From: DATJGR01 sp963780795
GTDB lineage: Bacteria > Pseudomonadota > Gammaproteobacteria > Pseudomonadales > Azotimanducaceae
Length of the DNA stretch: 64,000 bases
Direction: 5' to 3'
NCBI GenBank assembly: GCA_963780795.1
Contig: CAWADH010000008.1
Coordinates: 1,116,001 to 1,180,000 of the forward strand
Both the position numbers and the translations under genes were made by a program. Under the pieces are notes generated by a model. That model worked only from the letters and a program-made list of their open reading frames with translations. It had not been told where the DNA came from and searched no databases. Of this stretch, positions 9,495 through 18,642 are shown piece by piece. Every line of letters begins with the position of its first letter. Position 1 is the first letter of the stretch.

Positions 9495-10325
9495 ATGCGG
9501 ACGCTCGAAACCTTATCGCACGCAACTCCGATCGAAGACGTCATGCGCGTCATTCGCCGCGACGGCGCGGTGATTCTCTCCGGCATGATGTCGCATGCAG
9601 AGACGATCTCGCTCACCGACGAACTGATGCCGCATCTCGAAGCGACGCGGCCCGGTCGCGAGAGTTTCTCGGGATTCAAGACGACGCGCACCGGCGCGCT
9701 GGCGGCGCGCTCGCCTCGTGTTCGTCAAGCGATTCTCGATCGCCGGGTGCGTGCGATCTGCGATCAGGTGCTGCTGCCGAATTGCGATCGCTATCAGGTC
9801 AACGTCACGCACATCATCCGCATCATGCCCGGCGAAGTCGCACAGGTGATGCACCGCGATCGCTGGTCGTGGGCTTATCTGAAAGACATCGAACCGCAGC
9901 TCAACACGATCTGGGCGCTGACCGACTTCACGCGCGAGAACGGCGCAACGCAGGTGGCGCCGGGTTCGTGGACATGGCCCGACAGCCGCCGACCGCGGCC
10001 CGACGAAATTGCCTACGCGGAGATGGAACGCGGCTCGGTGCTCGTCTACACCGGTTCGGTTTTTCACGGCGGCGGCGCGAACCGATCGAACGCACCGCGC
10101 GTAGGCATGAATCTCACCTACTGCCTCAACTGGCTGCGGCAGGAAGAGAACCAGTATCTGTCCTGCCCGCCCGAGATCGCCCGCACACTCGAACCGGAAT
10201 TGCAGGCGCTGATGGGATACGCCTCGGGCGGTTACGGACTCGGCTTTTACACGCCACCTCTGGAGCCCGAAGAGAGTTCTGAAGTTCATCCGATCGAACA
10301 CGCGGTACGCGGCAGATCGACGTAG
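9495..10325 (+). CDS. Phytanoyl-CoA dioxygenase (PhyH) family Fe(II)/2-oxoglutarate oxygenase
   Basis: The 276-residue protein shows the iron-binding triad of PhyH enzymes: His120 and Asp122 in MHRDRW and His191 in VFHGGGANRS. The 2-oxoglutarate-binding Arg is probably the one in APRVGMNL. The family hydroxylates diverse substrates using O2 and 2-oxoglutarate in the cytoplasm. The ATG at 9495 follows the esterase stop by 5 bases. An upstream in-frame extension overlaps the esterase and was not used. The enzyme and esterase may act in one catabolic step set, but the substrate is unknown. Confidence 0.82.
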   Translation: MRTLETLSHATPIEDVMRVIRRDGAVILSGMMSHAETISLTDELMPHLEATRPGRESFSGFKTTRTGALAARSPRVRQAILDRRVRAICDQVLLPNCDRYQVNVTHIIRIMPGEVAQVMHRDRWSWAYLKDIEPQLNTIWALTDFTRENGATQVAPGSWTWPDSRRPRPDEIAYAEMERGSVLVYTGSVFHGGGANRSNAPRVGMNLTYCLNWLRQEENQYLSCPPEIARTLEPELQALMGYASGGYGLGFYTPPLEPEESSEVHPIEHAVRGRST

Positions 10326-10393
10326 CTGTATTCTTGGCAGCGTCCTCGGACCGCAACCTACATCGGCTCAGCTTCGACGGAGGAGTAACACCA

Positions 10394-10897
10394 ATGCGCA
10401 CTCGTCTGTTCTTTGCGGCACTGGTCACCAGCGCAACTGCGTTCGCGTCCGACACCCTGGACGTGAAGACCGGCCTTTGGGAAATAACCTACATCACCGC
10501 AACGCACGGCACGCTTCTCCCACAATCAGCCCTAGACAAGCTGACACCGGAACAACGCGCCAAGATCGAGGCTTCGATGAAGGCTCAGCAGGTAGCGGGA
10601 CCAAAGCCGCACACCGATCAAACCTGCGTCACCGCGGAAGACCTCAAGAAGGGTGCTTTTCGCGATGAAGACGACGAAAAGTGCAAATACACCTCTCTGA
10701 CGCGCACGAAAACCGTCCAAGAGGAAGCCGTGCAATGTGCCGGCGCCGAGGGACGTCGCGGTACTTTCAAGGTCGAAGCACCCGATCCCGAGCACATCGT
10801 CGCCCAATTCAGCCAGCAACAGAGCACAGGCGGCGTGGTCGTTCAGATGACTGGAAAGTGGCTTGCCGCAAGTTGCCCTGCCGACATGGACGATTGA
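10394..10897 (+). CDS. DUF3617 family periplasmic protein
   Basis: The 167-residue protein starts with a signal peptide (MRTRLFFAALVTSATAFAS) after AGGAG at 10381-10385. It contains the family hallmarks TLDVKTGLWEITYI, QTCVTAEDLKKG and the later Cys pair (EEAVQCAGAEG, LAASCPADMD). DUF3617 proteins are small periplasmic proteins of proteobacteria without a defined role. The four Cys probably form disulfides. It stands alone after the PhyH gene, separated by 68 bases. Confidence 0.8.
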   Translation: MRTRLFFAALVTSATAFASDTLDVKTGLWEITYITATHGTLLPQSALDKLTPEQRAKIEASMKAQQVAGPKPHTDQTCVTAEDLKKGAFRDEDDEKCKYTSLTRTKTVQEEAVQCAGAEGRRGTFKVEAPDPEHIVAQFSQQQSTGGVVVQMTGKWLAASCPADMDD

Positions 10898-11340
10898 GTT
10901 GGCATAGCTTGCGGGCTGACATCGAGAAGACCACATCATGCGTGCGCCCCAAGGCGCTCGTTGGGACTCGAGAGAAAAACGCGACCTTCGTCGCCGCGGA
11001 TCGCTCAGCCCACTTGAGTCACCTTGTCCGGCTTCCCCAGGATAGGTGCATATCGGATGGGCGATCGTACAGACGCCCATCCGAGCCGGGCGCGAGGACT
11101 CGTAACGCTGCGCTACGAACAGACGGGATTGGCGGACCTGGCACCGGGGATCCTGGCGCAGCCTGCTCGCCGCTCCCGCCTCCCCGCAGCCGGCACCGAA
11201 GATCACTGCGGAGCCGAACGTGATTCGCGCGATGAATCGGCTGCTGTCGCGACAACTGCTCCTACTACGCAAATCTGGACTCTGATCGAGCGCCGGGCTT
11301 ACCTTTCGGGTTCGGACTGAAAACAACCGGCAAAGGCGAG
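10898..11340. other. Gene-free gap with one strong hairpin
   Basis: No supported gene lies in these 443 bases, and open frames on both strands look like random high-GC frames. The one structure is a perfect 11-bp inverted repeat (TCGGATGGGCG at 11053-11063, its complement at 11074-11084, loop 10). No T-run follows. It sits before the secretion operon, so the operon's promoter should lie in the 3' part of this gap. Confidence 0.5.
11053..11084. repeat. 11-bp perfect inverted repeat (hairpin)
   Basis: The left arm at 11053-11063 and right arm at 11074-11084 are exact complements around a 10-base loop. There is no U-tract, so a simple intrinsic terminator is not well supported. It may be a leader structure or a transcription stop for the DUF3617 gene. 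Confidence 0.55.
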
Positions 11341-12249
11341 ATGGGGCAGTCGCGGGAGGTGCATGGCACGGGCCAGTGGTACCTGATCGCTCGCCATGGC
11401 GACATGGTGATGCGTGTGCGGCCCCGCATGTTGCTGGGAGAAACGGCATCGGGCGAGCTGAGCTTCGAAGCGTCCTGCGCGCAGCTCGAACTCGATATCG
11501 ATGACGATGGCGGTCTGGTGCTGAGTGCCATCGATGGCCACGAGCTGGAGTGGGCCGGAGGCGCACGCTGCCACCGCGAACGTCTGGCGCGCCATCGAGG
11601 CGCGGAAATCCGCCTCGCTCACAACGTCCTGATCCTAGACACGGACTTTGTCGAGGATGTCCCCGCACCGCGGTCAATCGATCACGCCACTGAGCCAGAC
11701 ACGGAACGGGTTCCGCAAAAGGTCCCGGACCAGTCCGACGTCGTGATTCCCGACGTGCGGTCGCACACGCCGAAGGCGGCGGTGCAGCCAATCGTCGAGC
11801 AAGCGATCAAGGTGCCCATCGAGGGGACCCGTGCTCGGCGGCGCCGACACCTCCCGAGTCCGTCGACGATGGCGCTGGTCACGCTGGCCGCTGTCGGCCT
11901 CGGATTGCTGTATTTCGGCCTGCGTGACGACGACGCGCCGAGACCGGACGACACCGTCGCCCTCGAGCCGACGCAGGTTGCGCCAGCTCAAGCGCCTGTG
12001 GCCGTTGCCATGAGCTCCGAGCAGCCGCGCGAGGAAATGTTGCCTTCCACCGTCATCCCGTCGACGCCACCGCCGCTGCCGCCGCCAGCCCGCGATGCGT
12101 CGCCTCCGGCCGAGCCACTCGTCACCCAACAGGTGGCGGGCGCCCGCGAGCAGGTGGCAACGCTGCCGGCCAAGGCCGCATCGATCGAACGCACACGAAG
12201 CGTCTCCCGCAGTGCCGGAGCCCGAACCCACGCCCCCGCCAGCCGCTGA
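11341..12249 (+). CDS. N-terminal part of a one-TM proline-rich secretion-operon protein (frameshifted)
   Basis: The first about 105 residues form a beta-rich domain (MVMRVRPRMLLGETASGELS, later GAEIRLAHNVLILDTDF) that could be FHA-like, though no decisive motif is present. A single membrane span (STMALVTLAAVGLGLLYFGL) near residues 177-196 is followed by a long Pro/Ala-rich linker. The frame then stops at 12249, just where a different frame continues the same Pro-rich composition into a TPR-like tail ending at 12751. I read the two as one gene broken by a single shift between about 12185 and 12245. It is the first gene of the type I secretion operon, so a role in regulating or assembling the adhesin machinery is plausible but unproven. 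Confidence 0.55.
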   Translation: MGQSREVHGTGQWYLIARHGDMVMRVRPRMLLGETASGELSFEASCAQLELDIDDDGGLVLSAIDGHELEWAGGARCHRERLARHRGAEIRLAHNVLILDTDFVEDVPAPRSIDHATEPDTERVPQKVPDQSDVVIPDVRSHTPKAAVQPIVEQAIKVPIEGTRARRRRHLPSPSTMALVTLAAVGLGLLYFGLRDDDAPRPDDTVALEPTQVAPAQAPVAVAMSSEQPREEMLPSTVIPSTPPPLPPPARDASPPAEPLVTQQVAGAREQVATLPAKAASIERTRSVSRSAGARTHAPASR

Positions 12250-12751
12250 AAAGATCGTGCGGCAGCGCGTGGAGCCCCCCTCAGTTCCCAAGGTGGCCCA
12301 AACCCCCGTAGCCAAGGCGACGGAACCGGTTGCAAAAGCTACGCGCCCCGTGGCGAGCGATGCGGTCGCGAAGCGCCCGCCACCTCCAAAAGACGCGGCA
12401 AGTGAAGCGCGAGCTTCGGAACTGGCTCGCCAGCGCGCGTTGTTTGCTGCCGATCAGGCTTTGGCGCAAGGCAGATTGACGACGCCTCCCGATGCGAACG
12501 CCTATGCCCTGTACAACCGGGTCCTGACACTGGATCCTGAGTCGCCGGAAGCCAGGAATGGTTTGAAGTCCGTCCGCGAGAAATTGATCAATCGCGCGCT
12601 AGCTGAGCTGGCCGGCAATGCGTTGGACGACGCGCGCCGGTCTCTGGAGGCCGCGGCCGGGGTTGGCGCCGACCCATCACTGGTCGCCAATCTGCAGGAC
12701 GAGGTCGCTTACCGACAACAGCTGATCAACGCACGAAAAGACAATGAGTGA
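12191..12751 (+). CDS. C-terminal, TPR-like part of the same secretion-operon protein (shifted frame)
   Basis: This frame begins coherently at PEPEPTPPPAAEKIV, runs through a Pro/Val/Ala linker (VAKATEPVAKATRP) and ends in a helical region. That region (LYNRVLTLDPESPEARNGL, then LINRALAELAGNALDDARRS) resembles tetratricopeptide repeats. No convincing start with a ribosome site exists for it alone, supporting the idea that it is the downstream half of the gene starting at 11341. A GTG at 12257 is the best internal start if it is separate. Its stop overlaps the ATG of the adhesin gene by 8 bases, so translation is coupled. Confidence 0.5.
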   Translation, partial: AHEASPAVPEPEPTPPPAAEKIVRQRVEPPSVPKVAQTPVAKATEPVAKATRPVASDAVAKRPPPPKDAASEARASELARQRALFAADQALAQGRLTTPPDANAYALYNRVLTLDPESPEARNGLKSVREKLINRALAELAGNALDDARRSLEAAAGVGADPSLVANLQDEVAYRQQLINARKDNE

Positions 12752-15700
12752 AGCAGTACAAGTCAGCCTGATCCTGATCCGGCGCCTTTCAGACGGCAGG
12801 GTCGAGTGGATCCCGATCCAGAATCCTCCGCAACACGTTCCTGTCACACCCGACTCCGCGTATACCGTGGTGGACCGGGCGGGGTACGAGGCTCCAAAGA
12901 CGTTGGTGCCGCAACGCCAGGGCGACAATCTCGTGATCGAGGTGCAGGGAAGCGACGCAGTCGTACTCGATGGTTTCTTTACCGCCGAGCACGCCGAGTT
13001 CTATCCGACGACAAACCTCGCCGCCGGCGAAGGGCCTTTTTCCGGTGCGGCGCTCACGGCCAACTCACCGGAGCTGGCAGCTTCCGCTCCTGCTGAGCCC
13101 GAAGTTTGGTCCGCTGGCCACGAACAGGCCGGCGCCGCTACTGCCGCTGCAACCACGACGGGCACGGGCGGCGGCAGCTCTCCGTTGCTTTGGGTCGGGT
13201 TAGCGGCGGGTGGATTAGGCCTCGCTGCCCTTGCAGGAGGAGGCGGCGGCAGTGGTGGTGAGTCTGGCGGCGGTGGGGGCGTCCCTCCCCCACCGGATAC
13301 CACCCCGCCTCAGATCACGTCGGGCGCAACCGCTTCGGCAGTCGCCGAAAACAGCGGCGCAGGCCAGGTCGTCTATACCGTCACCGCGACGGACACGAGC
13401 AGCGTGACCTATAGCCTCGAGGCCGGCGGAGACGCATCGGCATTCAGCATCAACGCTCGAACCGGTGCGGTGACCTTAATCGCCAACCCCGACTTCGAAG
13501 CCAAACCCAGCTACAGCTTCACGGTCGTCGCAACCGACGCGGCGAACAACACCGCCGTGCAGGCGGTCAGCCTCGCCATCGGCAACGTTGCGGATACACC
13601 GGTGACGATCACGTCCGGTGCAAGCGCTGCGGCGATCGCGGAAAACAGCGCTGCCGGCCAGGTCGTCTACACCGCGGCCGCGATCGCCACCACCGGGACG
13701 ACAGTTACTTACAGCCTCAAGGCCGACGGCGATGCTGCGTCATTCAGCATCGACTCCACCACGGGCGCCGTGACCCTCACCGCGAGTCCGAACTTCGAAG
13801 CGAAGCCGAGCTACAGCTTCACAGTGATCGCGACAGACGCGGCGAACAACACTGCACAGCAAGCTGTCGCACTCGGAATCAACAATCTGGACGAGGTGGC
13901 TCCGACGATCACGTCCGCCACCACAGCCGCAATCAATGAAAACGGCAGCGCCGGCCAGGTCGTCTACACCGTCACCAGCACCGACACCGGCGATATCAGC
14001 ACCGGCAGTACTCACTACACCCTCAGCGGCACCGATGCGGCCGCCTTCAGCATAAACACCAACACGGGCGTGGTTACCCTTACCGGCATCCCGAATTTCG
14101 AGACGAAGGCCAGCTATAAGTTCACCGTGGTGGCCACGGACGCAGCGGGCAATAACAGCCAACCACGTGCGGTCTCGCTGGCGATCAACAATCTGGACGA
14201 GGTGGCGCCGACAATCACGTCGGGGCCTACGGCGACTGCGATCAACGAAAACAGTGCCGCCGGGCGGGTCGTCTACACCGTCACCAGCACCGACACCGGC
14301 GATGTCAGCACCGGCAGCACTCACTACACCCTCAGCGGCACCGATGCGGCCGCGTTCGCCATCAACACCAACACGGGCGTCGTCACCCTTACTGGCATCC
14401 CGGATTTCGAGACGAAGTCCAGCTACCACTTCACCGTGGGGGCCACGGACGCAGCGGGCAATAACAGCCAACCACGTGCGGTCTCGCTGGCGATCAACAA
14501 TCTGGACGAGGTGGCGCCGACAATCACGTCGGGGCCTACGGCGACTGCGATCAACGAAAACAGTGCCGCCGGGCGGGTCGTCTACACCGTCACCAGCACC
14601 GACACCGGCGATGTCAGCACCGGCAGCACTCACTACACCCTCAGCGGCACCGATGCGGCCGCGTTCGCCATCAACACCAACACGGGCGTCGTCACCCTTA
14701 CTGGCATCCCGGATTTCGAGACGAAGTCCAGCTACAACTTCACCGTAGGGGCCACGGACGCAGCGGGCAATAGCAGCCAGCCAAGTGCAGTCTCGCTGGC
14801 GATCAACAACGTCCCACCGAGTGTGGACCACATTGCAGTCACCGGCGCAGTCGGAGCGCAGAACGGCATTCTCAATGCGGGGGACACGGTGCAAGTCACC
14901 GTGACGATGTCTGAGAACACCGTGGTCAACACTGCCGGCGGTACGCCAAGCATCGAGCTGTCCATCGGCGGCGACAGGGTGGATGCGGGTTATGTCTCAG
15001 GCAGCGGCACGCCTAATCTGGTCTTTGCGTACACGATTCAGGCGGGTGAAAACGACAGCAACGGCATCAGCGTTCGGCCCGATTCGCTGAGCGCGAACGG
15101 CGGCTCTATCCAAGACCCGCCGGGCAGTGCGGCAAACCTCGCCCACGGGCCGGTCCCAAGCAACCCTTCCTTTATAGTGGACACGACCGCGCCGACGTTG
15201 TCCTCCAGCTCACCGGCGAACAATGCGACTGACGTCCCTCAAGGAGCAGACATCGTCCTGACGTTCAACGAGAACGTACTGGCCGGCAGCGGCAACATCA
15301 CCATCAGTGGCGGCATTGATGTTCCGCCTTTGGCTGGCCACACCATCCCCGTCACCGATGGCTCTCAAGTCAGCATCAGCGGTAATCAGCTGACCATCGA
15401 CCCCACGTCAGACCTGGTCTTCAGTACCACGTACAGCGTACGGATCGACGCAGGGACAATCACCGACGCAGCCGGCAATCCCTATGCGGGCATCAGCGAC
15501 ATCACAACACTCGACTTCACAACCGAAGACGTCATCGTTTCCCCCCTCGCCTTAGCGCAAAGCGCCAGCGCCGACAGTCGCAGTTTTCAGAGCCTCGCGA
15601 GCGACAGTATCGACATCCGCGGTGCAGGCAGCGACGTCGCACCGAGTGCCGATGCCGCCAGTTTCGGAGCCTGGAGCGGCGCTGCCAATCTCGGTAGCGA

Positions 15701-15950
15701 CGACCGGATCATGGTTGTGAGTGCCGACTCCTGGAACCCGTCAGCACCGGCGAATCAGGTGTCGATCAATGTAGTCGGCGCTCCTTTGCAGTCGCTGGCC
15801 GACTCGCTCGAGGAGCATGGACTCCCCATCGCCAGCTCACCCGCTTTCGAGGCGTCGTTACCGGGCGCTTCCCTCGACGGTGCGGGCCATGTCGCCTCCC
15901 TGGAAAACATACCGGCGCCGATCCTGACCTCACAGGGTCTGGTGTCCTGA
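12744..15950 (+). CDS. Large cadherin/Ig-repeat adhesin with Bap-type prefix, putative type I secretion substrate
   Basis: The 1068-residue protein has an N-terminal segment (QGDNLVIEVQGSDAVVLDGFF) like the prefix domain of Bap/BapA biofilm proteins. A Gly-rich hydrophobic stretch follows near residues 150-175. Five cadherin-like repeats of about 95-103 residues come next (TSGxTAxAxxENxxAGxVVY start, DAAAFxINxxTGxVTL middle). Repeats four and five are almost identical. Then come an Ig-like module (about 690-810) and a Big_5-type domain (TLSSSSPANNATDVPQGADI). The C-terminus has no RTX nonapeptides. It lacks a Sec signal and lies in front of TolC, ABC and HlyD genes, so export by that system is inferred. 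Known relatives mediate attachment and biofilm. Confidence 0.8.
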   Translation: MSEAVQVSLILIRRLSDGRVEWIPIQNPPQHVPVTPDSAYTVVDRAGYEAPKTLVPQRQGDNLVIEVQGSDAVVLDGFFTAEHAEFYPTTNLAAGEGPFSGAALTANSPELAASAPAEPEVWSAGHEQAGAATAAATTTGTGGGSSPLLWVGLAAGGLGLAALAGGGGGSGGESGGGGGVPPPPDTTPPQITSGATASAVAENSGAGQVVYTVTATDTSSVTYSLEAGGDASAFSINARTGAVTLIANPDFEAKPSYSFTVVATDAANNTAVQAVSLAIGNVADTPVTITSGASAAAIAENSAAGQVVYTAAAIATTGTTVTYSLKADGDAASFSIDSTTGAVTLTASPNFEAKPSYSFTVIATDAANNTAQQAVALGINNLDEVAPTITSATTAAINENGSAGQVVYTVTSTDTGDISTGSTHYTLSGTDAAAFSINTNTGVVTLTGIPNFETKASYKFTVVATDAAGNNSQPRAVSLAINNLDEVAPTITSGPTATAINENSAAGRVVYTVTSTDTGDVSTGSTHYTLSGTDAAAFAINTNTGVVTLTGIPDFETKSSYHFTVGATDAAGNNSQPRAVSLAINNLDEVAPTITSGPTATAINENSAAGRVVYTVTSTDTGDVSTGSTHYTLSGTDAAAFAINTNTGVVTLTGIPDFETKSSYNFTVGATDAAGNSSQPSAVSLAINNVPPSVDHIAVTGAVGAQNGILNAGDTVQVTVTMSENTVVNTAGGTPSIELSIGGDRVDAGYVSGSGTPNLVFAYTIQAGENDSNGISVRPDSLSANGGSIQDPPGSAANLAHGPVPSNPSFIVDTTAPTLSSSSPANNATDVPQGADIVLTFNENVLAGSGNITISGGIDVPPLAGHTIPVTDGSQVSISGNQLTIDPTSDLVFSTTYSVRIDAGTITDAAGNPYAGISDITTLDFTTEDVIVSPLALAQSASADSRSFQSLASDSIDIRGAGSDVAPSADAASFGAWSGAANLGSDDRIMVVSADSWNPSAPANQVSINVVGAPLQSLADSLEEHGLPIASSPAFEASLPGASLDGAGHVASLENIPAPILTSQGLVS
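14169..14786 (+). repeat. Tandem 309-bp near-identical repeat inside the adhesin gene
   Basis: The unit starting GCGGTCTCGCTGGCGATCAA at 14169 recurs at 14478, a period of 309 bp (103 codons, one cadherin module). The two copies differ at only a handful of bases near their 3' ends. Silent positions are conserved too, so this is a recent duplication or gene conversion. It can expand or contract by recombination and could mislead short-read assembly. Confidence 0.85.
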
Positions 15951-15957
15951 CGACATC

Positions 15958-18642
15958 ATGGAGGCGCTGACCCTTCTTCGCGGCCTTGCGGAGCACCAGG
16001 ACTACTCGACGCTGCGCGAAGCGTGCCTGGAAACTGACTCCGGTGATCCGGCAGTGCAGGTGCTTTTGGCGCTGGCCAACGTGCATCTCGGTGACATGAC
16101 TGCCGGACGTTGCGCACTCGCGTCATTCGATCGCGTTACGCTCTCGCTCGATGCGCGTGTCGATCTGGCAGCGGTCCATATTGCGTTGGGCGAACTGAAT
16201 CCGGCCATCGACCTTCTCGAAGCCGATCTATCGACGAACTCCGATCACGCCGTGCTGCTGGCGCGACTCGCGTGGTGTCGGCTGCACCAGGGGAACCGCG
16301 ATCGTGCGCTCGAGTTGTACCAGCGCAGTCTGAGCCTCCGCCCCTTAATGGCGGTCTACCACAATGTGCTTCGGGTGCATCGGGATCGCGGCAACCTGCT
16401 CGAGATGGCTGCGTGTCTCGATGCCGCCTGGAAGCTGTGGAATCAGGAGCAATCCGATTGGCCAGACGCGCAGAGGGAGATGCACAGTCAGCAACTGCGA
16501 GCTCTACAACTCGACCTGTGGTTGGCAGAGAACCGTCTCGAGACGGCAGAAGCCTGGGCCGAACAGCAGCGCGCCGCGCTGAACGAAGACGGCTGGTGTG
16601 CGCTGGTGTCGACACTGGCCCAGCGTCTGGCAACATCTGACCGCCACGCCCAGGCCGAAGAATGGCTGCACACTGGATTGCGCCAGTACCCGAACCATTT
16701 GGCGCTATACGATCAACTGGCCGAGCTGGCGCATCTGCAGGGCCGGACTCAACAGGCCATCGCACTGCTGACGCGCGCGATCCACCTCGCCGAGGTGCTC
16801 GACAAGCCCAGTGAAATGCTGCTGATTCGATTGTCTGCCACCGCGCTGCAAGCCAATTTCCGCCTCGCAAGATGGGCCGCCGAGCGGGCTCGGGAGCAAC
16901 TCAACAAACAGACCCACCCTGTTACCAACGAGATCGCTGAGGCGCCGGTGCTGGTCGAGGTGGCGCTGGCCGCCATCGAATCGCAGGAAGAGGACCACGG
17001 CGCGGCCGAATGGCGATATCGGCAGGTGCTCGCACGAAGTCCGGACACGATCCCGGCGCTAGAAGGTCTTGGCCAACTCTACATGCAGCTAGGCCGCATC
17101 GATGAAGCGGTAGAACTGTTCGAGCGGGTCACTTCGATCGACCCGACGCGGGGTCATGGAGCGCTAATCAATGCACGGCGTTTCCCAAAGGAACCAGGCG
17201 TCCTGCACCAGCTCGAACAGCTCGCCCGCACACCGGGTACCGAAGGATCGGTACGCACCGGTCTGCTGTTCCAACTCGCCACCGCATGGGAGCAGCGCGC
17301 GGAGTACGACAGAGCCTTCGCTCTCGCCGACGAAAGCAATGCTGCCAGCCGCCGACTGCTGCGCTACGACGCGAGTGCGCATCGGCAGCACTGCGCCCGC
17401 ATTCGCCACGCCTTTCCCAAGTCGCTCTATCAGCATCGTCCGGGTTGCGGCCACGACACCACACTGCCGGTGTTCATCGTTGGCATGCCTCGCTCCGGCA
17501 CAACGCTGGTGGAGCAGATCATCGCGGGACACAGCCGGATTCACGGGGCCGGCGAGTTGGGAACGATTCCGCGCGTCATCGCCGGGCTCGAACGCTGGGA
17601 ACGCCACACCGGCTCCGGACGGCGGTACCCGGATTGCGTGGACGACCTCGATTCGCAGGTCAGCCGTGGCATCGCCGAAAACGTCCTGAAGGAACTGCGT
17701 GAATATGCTCCCGAGGCAGATCACGTGGTGGATAAGCTGCCTCACAACTTCGAGAACATCGGGCTGATCAAGTTGCTGTTCCCGAAGGCAAAGATCATTT
17801 CCGTACGCCGCGATCCTCGCGACATTGCGATCTCCAACTATTTCATCGACTACACGAACAAACACGGCGGCATGGGATTCGCGTACTCACTGGAGTGGAT
17901 CGGCCACCAGCTCGCGGATCACAGCTTGCTCATGCATCACTGGCAGCAGGTATTTCCAGGAGAGATTCTGGAAGTTCGATATGAAGACGTAGTGGAGGAT
18001 CCCGCGACGAACGCGCAGCGGATGCTGGACTACATCGGTGTCGACTGGGAGCCACAGGTGCTCGAGTTCTATGCACTGGAGCGTCCGATCAGGACCGCGA
18101 GCATGTGGCAGGTGCGACAGCCGCTCTACGCCAGTTCAAAGGCACGCTGGCGCCACTATCAGCAACATCTGGGACCGTTGATCGCCGCGACTAAACAGGC
18201 GATTCCATCGGAGCCGCTCGAAATGGTTACGCTGCCGGAGCCGGGTTGGCTGAATGCCGGCGTGGACCGCTATCGAAGCGGTGACCTCGACGGCGCCGAG
18301 CATCGCTTCAAGCAACTGTTGAGCTACCTGCCGGAGCACGCTGCCGCCCTCTTCATGCTGGGCCTGACTTATGTGCGCAAAGGCCACCGCGCCGACGGCA
18401 TTGCGCTGATGGAGCGGGGTCTCGAACGCTGTCCGTGGAATCACCACTGGCGCGGCGACCTGGCGCAGGCTTATCGCCTTGACGGCCGCGATCAGGAGGC
18501 CGCTGCAATTGTAAGCGGCCAGAACGACCCGACAGCTCCGAGCTCGGAAGCCACGGAGTCCCCAATCCGCCTCGACTACCGGTTGTGCGAGGAATCCACA
18601 TGCGCAAGTTCCGCGTCCGCGGTTGTTGGCGTCCGCTGCTGA
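15958..18642 (+). CDS. TPR-containing sulfotransferase
   Basis: This 894-residue protein has an N-terminal half of tetratricopeptide-type helices. A sulfotransferase domain starts near residue 500: VFIVGMPRSGTTLVEQII is the loop that binds the 5'-phosphosulfate of PAPS, and SVRRDPRDIAISNYF near residue 614 is the 3'-phosphate motif. Further TPRs follow (HAAALFMLGLTYVRKGHRAD). The family transfers sulfate from PAPS to protein or sugar acceptors in the cytoplasm. It begins 7 bases after the adhesin stop and its end overlaps the TolC-like gene by 43 bases. The placement suggests the adhesin or a partner may be sulfated before export; this is inference. Confidence 0.85.
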   Translation: MEALTLLRGLAEHQDYSTLREACLETDSGDPAVQVLLALANVHLGDMTAGRCALASFDRVTLSLDARVDLAAVHIALGELNPAIDLLEADLSTNSDHAVLLARLAWCRLHQGNRDRALELYQRSLSLRPLMAVYHNVLRVHRDRGNLLEMAACLDAAWKLWNQEQSDWPDAQREMHSQQLRALQLDLWLAENRLETAEAWAEQQRAALNEDGWCALVSTLAQRLATSDRHAQAEEWLHTGLRQYPNHLALYDQLAELAHLQGRTQQAIALLTRAIHLAEVLDKPSEMLLIRLSATALQANFRLARWAAERAREQLNKQTHPVTNEIAEAPVLVEVALAAIESQEEDHGAAEWRYRQVLARSPDTIPALEGLGQLYMQLGRIDEAVELFERVTSIDPTRGHGALINARRFPKEPGVLHQLEQLARTPGTEGSVRTGLLFQLATAWEQRAEYDRAFALADESNAASRRLLRYDASAHRQHCARIRHAFPKSLYQHRPGCGHDTTLPVFIVGMPRSGTTLVEQIIAGHSRIHGAGELGTIPRVIAGLERWERHTGSGRRYPDCVDDLDSQVSRGIAENVLKELREYAPEADHVVDKLPHNFENIGLIKLLFPKAKIISVRRDPRDIAISNYFIDYTNKHGGMGFAYSLEWIGHQLADHSLLMHHWQQVFPGEILEVRYEDVVEDPATNAQRMLDYIGVDWEPQVLEFYALERPIRTASMWQVRQPLYASSKARWRHYQQHLGPLIAATKQAIPSEPLEMVTLPEPGWLNAGVDRYRSGDLDGAEHRFKQLLSYLPEHAAALFMLGLTYVRKGHRADGIALMERGLERCPWNHHWRGDLAQAYRLDGRDQEAAAIVSGQNDPTAPSSEATESPIRLDYRLCEESTCASSASAVVGVRC

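Noticed and set aside
13740..14894. Repetitive 384-codon minus-strand frame
   Set aside because: Its repeats simply mirror the cadherin repeats of the adhesin gene on the other strand.
13300..15950. Possible CRISPR-like or RTX array
   Set aside because: The repeats are about 103-codon protein modules, with neither spacers nor the glycine-aspartate nonapeptides of RTX proteins.
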